Shown: positions 14,926 to 18,020 of the stretch, one piece after another
How the letters are laid out: each line of letters starts with the position of its first letter
Position numbering within the stretch: the stretch's first letter is position 1
Source of the DNA: Planctomycetota bacterium
GTDB lineage: Bacteria; Planctomycetota; Phycisphaerae; WQYP01
Assembly: GCA_021798635.1 (NCBI GenBank)
Contig: JAJZGH010000081.1
Coordinates: forward strand, 1-18,020
Direction: 5' to 3'
DNA length: 18,020 nucleotides
Made by a program: the position numbers and the translations under genes
Notes under the pieces: model-generated
The model's database searches: none
What the model saw: the letters and a program-made list of their open reading frames with translations, nothing else
Told to the model about the DNA's origin: nothing

Positions 14926-15678
14926 TTAACCGCCTGTTTCCATCGCCGGCTCGGCGTGGGCGCCGAATATGGCTGATCCGATTCTTACCAGTGTGGAGCC
15001 TTCTTCAATGGCGATTTCAAAATCGCCGCTCATACCCATGGAAAGATGCTTAAAGTGTGGCCCGCATATTTTCCGGAATCGCAACTCATTAAATATCTCT
15101 CGTAATGTGATAAAGCATTCTCTGGTTTCTTGCGGATCGGCTGATTGGCGGGCCATGGTCATCAGTCCGACAACTTGCAGATGCGCCAGGGTTTCGAACT
15201 GTTCCGCCATGTGAATGGCCGCGGGTATCGGGACGCCGTGTTTAGACTCTTCACCGGAGGTGTTTACTTCCATGAGAATCGGGATGGGCTTTTCCCGCCG
15301 ACCGCCCAGATCATTGAGGTGTTCCGCCAGTCGCAATGAATCGACACTATGAATAATCTCGCTGCTTTCAATCGCGGCGGCCGCTTTATTGCGTTGCAGA
15401 TGGCCGATCATATGCCATTTGAGTTGGGCATTGATTTCCGCACCGTCCGCCATGGTTTCAGTGAGCCAGTCCCGCACTTCCTCATTGCGGGTTTGCAAAT
15501 TTTGTACGCGGCTTTCTCCAAAATGCCGTTGGCCTGCCGTGATGAGTTGCTGAATCTGTTCCACGGCTGCATATTTGCTTACCGCAATAAGTGTGACCTC
15601 ACCGGGATCGCGGCGCGCACGGGTTGCCGCAGCGCGGATTCGTTCCTGAACCTGTCTGAGTTTAACCGTTACATCCAT
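14926..15678 (-). CDS. yggS: YggS/PROSC-type PLP homeostasis protein
   Basis: The 250-residue product resembles the YggS (PLPBP) family, single-domain PLP-binding proteins folded like the alanine racemase barrel that buffer pyridoxal phosphate and influence amino-acid balance. Visible motifs are LIAVSKYA (30-37) with PLP lysine K35, FGESRVQN, WHMIGHLQRNK, VNTSGEESKHG, and LSMGMSGDFEIAIEEGSTLVRIGSAIFG near the end. ATG 15678 has GAGGG seven or eight bases upstream; a start seven codons earlier lacks one. A sigma-70-like promoter lies about 40-65 nt upstream, so it is probably expressed on its own rather than from dusB. Confidence 0.95.
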   Translation of the reverse strand: MDVTVKLRQVQERIRAAATRARRDPGEVTLIAVSKYAAVEQIQQLITAGQRHFGESRVQNLQTRNEEVRDWLTETMADGAEINAQLKWHMIGHLQRNKAAAAIESSEIIHSVDSLRLAEHLNDLGGRREKPIPILMEVNTSGEESKHGVPIPAAIHMAEQFETLAHLQVVGLMTMARQSADPQETRECFITLREIFNELRFRKICGPHFKHLSMGMSGDFEIAIEEGSTLVRIGSAIFGAHAEPAMETGG

Positions 15679-15714
15679 AGCAAATCCCTCATAAAGCAAA
15701 ACCCAATGCGCCGT

Positions 15715-15742
15715 ATTATTGTCAGTTATCTAAAAATGTAAA
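15715..15742 (-). promoter_or_regulatory. Candidate promoter of yggS
   Basis: On the - strand TTTACA (15742-15737) and AATAAT (15720-15715) each match the sigma-70 consensus at five of six positions, with a 16-nt spacer. The transcript start would be near 15708, about 30 nt before ATG 15678, leaving room for the GAGGG ribosome binding site. Confidence 0.45.
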
Positions 15743-15750
15743 GAGGTAGA

Positions 15751-15790
15751 TTGTCCCAAAATCAGGGACAAAAGAATTCGATCTATCGAA
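15751..15790. promoter_or_regulatory. Two palindromes upstream of yggS promoter
   Basis: TTGTCCC (15751-15757) and GGGACAA (15765-15771) form an inverted repeat with a 7-nt centre, and TTCGAT-CT-ATCGAA (15777-15790) forms a second, near-perfect one. Both lie just upstream of the predicted yggS -35 box, where activators or repressors bind. Neither is followed by a U-run on the - strand, so a dusB terminator is less likely. Confidence 0.35.
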
Positions 15791-15876
15791 CGCATTTAAC
15801 GACTTAATTGCGAATAATTTGTGAAAGGAATTTTCGCGATTCGGTAAGTCGGGTAGATCGGAGAATTCGCCGCACC

Positions 15877-16959
15877 TCAGGCGGCCAAATTTTCTGATTC
15901 GTCCGCGCTTGCCGAGGAATCGGAAAAATGCGGGTTCGCCAATTCCCATTGTGCTCGCCAGGCGAGAAAATTATCCACGGCTGCCTCAAAATCACTCATG
16001 GAATCAATTACGCGCATCGCATCACGCAATACTCGACACGGATTCATGTGCTTGGCATACCAGCTTACGCGCTTGCGAAATTCAAGAATCGCCACGCGCT
16101 GATTGCGGAAGCGGATCATGTTGTAAAAATGATCCCGCATATATTGGCATTTTTGCTGAATTGTCGGCGCTGGCAGAAGTACGCCGGTCTGCAAATACTT
16201 TTGTACATCACGAAGCACCCACGGTGCCGCCAGCGCCGCCCGCCCGATCATCACGCCGGCACAACCGGTGACATCTATCATCCGTTTTGCATCCTGGGCC
16301 GTGCGGATATCGCCATTACCGATAATTGGAATTTTATGCACAGCCGCCACCACCGCCGCAATGCCATCCAGCCGCACAGATCCATGAAATCTCATCTCCG
16401 TGGTACGGCCATGCACAGTCACACCCGCAATTCCCACCTGTTCCAGACGATTGGCCAGAAACGGGGCTACCAGCCGCTGGTCGTCCCACCCTAATCGCAG
16501 TTTTGCCGTGACAGGAATATGGGGTACGGCCCGCACCACGCGCTGTGCCATATCCAGTGTGCGGGGGATATTGCATAATAAGGCTGATCCGCCATCGCGT
16601 TTGGTAATTTTATCCACGGGGCAACCCATGTTGATATCAATAATATTCGCACCATGATCTGCCGCCCATTTTGCGGCGTCACACAGCCGTTGCGGATCAG
16701 CGCCATAAAGCTGCATGGAAAGCGGAGAATCCTCCGGGCAGGTGGCGGCCAATTCCATGGAACGCTTGTTTTCCCGCAGCACACCTTCGGGGCATAACAA
16801 ATCCGTACACGCCAGAGACACGCCGCCGCAGGAGCGTGCCACCAGCCGAAATGATACATCGCAGTAGCCGGCAATCGGTGCCAGCAATACGTTGCCGGAC
16901 AGTTGCACATTACCAATCCGCAGCGGCGGCGGACCAATCCATGTTAAGACCTCTTCCAT
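15877..16959 (-). CDS. dusB: tRNA-dihydrouridine synthase, DusB type
   Basis: The 360-residue product is an FMN enzyme that reduces uridines in the tRNA D-loop with NAD(P)H. Landmarks are LLAPIAGYCDVSFR (25-38), MQLYGADP, INMGCPVDKITKRDGGSALL (109-128) with catalytic C113, VTVHGRTTEMRFHG, IIGNGDI, and VMIGRAALAAPW for FMN phosphate binding. The C-terminal helical domain (about 265-340) grips tRNA. I chose ATG 16959: the TTG three codons upstream falls inside the predicted -10 box. No Shine-Dalgarno sequence precedes it, consistent with a leaderless mRNA. DusB is the closest subfamily by motif feel; other bacterial Dus subtypes cannot be fully excluded. Confidence 0.93.
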   Translation of the reverse strand: MEEVLTWIGPPPLRIGNVQLSGNVLLAPIAGYCDVSFRLVARSCGGVSLACTDLLCPEGVLRENKRSMELAATCPEDSPLSMQLYGADPQRLCDAAKWAADHGANIIDINMGCPVDKITKRDGGSALLCNIPRTLDMAQRVVRAVPHIPVTAKLRLGWDDQRLVAPFLANRLEQVGIAGVTVHGRTTEMRFHGSVRLDGIAAVVAAVHKIPIIGNGDIRTAQDAKRMIDVTGCAGVMIGRAALAAPWVLRDVQKYLQTGVLLPAPTIQQKCQYMRDHFYNMIRFRNQRVAILEFRKRVSWYAKHMNPCRVLRDAMRVIDSMSDFEAAVDNFLAWRAQWELANPHFSDSSASADESENLAA

Positions 16960-16967
16960 AGGACACA

Positions 16968-16996
16968 AGTATAGCGGCGGACAGGCAGTCTGTCCG
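16968..16996 (-). promoter_or_regulatory. dusB promoter overlapped by a palindrome
   Basis: On the - strand CGGACA (16996-16991) and TATACT (16973-16968) form a promoter with a 17-nt spacer; the -10 matches five of six bases. The -10 ends nine bases before ATG 16959, so the transcript should start within a base or two of the start codon. CGGACAG (16978-16984) and CTGTCCG (16990-16996) form a perfect 7-bp inverted repeat with a 5-nt centre covering the -35 box and spacer, a natural place for a repressor. Confidence 0.45.
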
Positions 16997-17291
16997 GCGG
17001 GGGATGCACGGAACGCAGAAATTCAATTGCCTCTTGTCGTGCGGCGATTCGCGGTCCGCAATGAAACATGGCGTTAGCTCAATGCGGCAGCGTTGAGTTC
17101 GCGGCGGAACATGGCGCAATCGTAATATCCCATTTACTCCGTCGCGCTCGATCCAGTACGCCGTGATGGGCACCGGATACATTGTTGGAAGAAGCGAATC
17201 CAAATGACGTTCGCCACGTTGTCGCCACGTTTGGCGGAACGGTGGATTATGTGTACACTTATACGCTGGTCATTGATGTGAGGATTTAATT
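16997..17291. other. Transketolase upstream region with repeats
   Basis: No gene is recognisable. A hairpin (CTCAATGC 17078-17085 with GCGTTGAG 17090-17097, one G-T pair) stands mid-way. TCGCCACGTT is repeated in tandem (17211-17220 and 17222-17231, 11-bp period), and the second copy also forms CGCCA-CGTT-TGGCG (17223-17236). These overlap a candidate promoter: TTGGCG (17231-17236), 17 nt, TACACT (17254-17259), each four of six to consensus. The site would suit a regulator of the transketolase gene. GAGGA (17280-17284) is its ribosome binding site. Confidence 0.4.
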
Positions 17292-18020
17292 ATGACACAA
17301 ACGTTAAGCGCTTCGGGTAAAACTTCCATGGATAGCTTGAAATCATTGGCTACGCAGCTTCGTATTGATTCCATTCGCTGCACCACCGCCGCGGGGTCCG
17401 GCCATCCGACATCTTCCATGTCCGCCGCCGATCTTATGGCCGTGCTGATGGTGGAGCATTTACGTTATGACTGGAACAATCCGCACGCCCCCAACAATGA
17501 CCGCCTAATTTTTTCCAAGGGCCACGCGTGTCCGCTGCTTTATTCCATGTACAAAGCGGCGGGGGTGATCAGTGATGCGGAATTGCTGCGCTTGCGCAAA
17601 ATTGACAGCAATTTACAGGGGCATCCGAATCCGCATGTCCTTAAATGGGTCGATGTCGCCACCGGATCGCTGGGACAGGGAATCGGAAACGGCGTGGGCA
17701 TGGCGCTTAATGGAAAATATGTAGATAAGTTGCCGTATCGCGTGTGGGTGCTCCTGGGCGACAGCGAAATGGCTGAAGGCTCTGTGTGGGAAGCGTTTGA
17801 TAAAGCGTCTTACTATAAGCTCAATAATCTCATTGCAATCTTGGATATGAATCGCCTGGGGCAGCGCGGCGAAACCGACTTGGGATGGAACGGGGCGGAA
17901 TATGCCGCCCGGGTGCGAGCCTTCGGTTGGCACGCCATTGAACTTAACGGCCACGACCTGCCGTCCATTCAGGCGGCTTACCGTGAAGCGCTTTTGCAAG
18001 CCGACAAGCCGACCTGCCTG
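17292..18020 (+). CDS. tkt: Transketolase, N-terminal part (runs off window)
   Basis: The 243 residues seen form the pyrimidine/diphosphate-binding half of a transketolase, the thiamine-diphosphate enzyme that moves two-carbon units between sugars in the pentose phosphate pathway. Active-site and cofactor landmarks are GSGHPTSSMSAADL (H38), KGHACPLLY (H78), DVATGSLGQG (121-130), and the ThDP motif GDSEMAEGSVWEA (156-168) ending NRLGQ. GDSE with YYKLNNLIAILDMNRLGQ resembles the animal-type transketolases more than the Escherichia coli type. GAGGA eight bases before ATG 17292 sets the start. The gene is complete at its 5' end and cut by the window end, so the C-terminal domains are unseen. Confidence 0.95.
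   Translation, partial: MTQTLSASGKTSMDSLKSLATQLRIDSIRCTTAAGSGHPTSSMSAADLMAVLMVEHLRYDWNNPHAPNNDRLIFSKGHACPLLYSMYKAAGVISDAELLRLRKIDSNLQGHPNPHVLKWVDVATGSLGQGIGNGVGMALNGKYVDKLPYRVWVLLGDSEMAEGSVWEAFDKASYYKLNNLIAILDMNRLGQRGETDLGWNGAEYAARVRAFGWHAIELNGHDLPSIQAAYREALLQADKPTCL

Noticed and set aside
15751..15771. Hairpin as an intrinsic terminator for dusB
   Set aside because: No U-run follows on the - strand and it lies about 105 nt beyond the stop; a regulatory palindrome fits better.
16978..16996. Shared 9-mer CGGACAGGC with the palindrome at 83-129
   Set aside because: Arms are in the opposite order (CGGACAG first here, CTGTCCG first there), so it is not a second copy of the same element.
16910..17203. 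97-codon - strand frame upstream of dusB
   Set aside because: Overlaps the dusB start in another frame and has no recognisable domain.

Overview
The window looks like chromosomal DNA from a free-living, Gram-negative-type bacterium of moderate GC content. A Planctomycetota/PVC affiliation is my best guess. It rests on a Tat-exported GH29 fucosidase, an animal-type transketolase, an ECF sigma factor remnant, a bacterial SNF2 + SWIM gene pair, and a mixture of Shine-Dalgarno and apparently leaderless genes. No single gene proves the phylum.

Left part, + strand (1-7346). A 413-nt non-coding stretch with a 17-bp perfect palindrome precedes an exported alpha-L-fucosidase. Then comes the conserved replication/repair cluster dnaX-ybaB-recR. 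It is followed by a translationally coupled pair of small glycosyltransferases (resembling TIGR04283 and TIGR04282) and an SDR oxidoreductase. Gaps are short (ybaB/recR and the two transferases overlap by ATGA), so dnaX through the SDR gene may be one transcript. dnaX carries a ten-A run just after domain III. A one-base slip there ends translation at once at TGA, which would give a short gamma-like product beside full-length tau.

Middle (7347-9097). A hairpin, a tRNA-Leu(CAG) on the - strand, and then a zone of gene decay. It holds an ECF sigma gene with an in-frame TGA, a truncated gene for the DnaB helicase N-terminal domain ending in a nested GGTATCGG inverted repeat, and a second, shorter DnaB-N fragment about 640 nt away that still matches the first at about 72% of bases.

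Right part, - strand (9098-16959). A multidomain response regulator (PAS-GAF, a histidine-kinase-like segment without its histidine, and a C-terminal receiver); an SNF2 helicase followed by a SWIM zinc-finger protein (likely an operon); a YggS-type PLP protein; and a DusB-type tRNA dihydrouridine synthase. A + strand transketolase starts at 17292 and runs off the window.

Most genes are ordinary housekeeping or accessory genes. The parts most worth a second look are the dnaX slippage site, the duplicated DnaB-N remnants with their repeat, the pseudo-kinase response regulator, and two genes (dnaX, dusB) whose -10 boxes sit so close to the start codon that their mRNAs should be leaderless.
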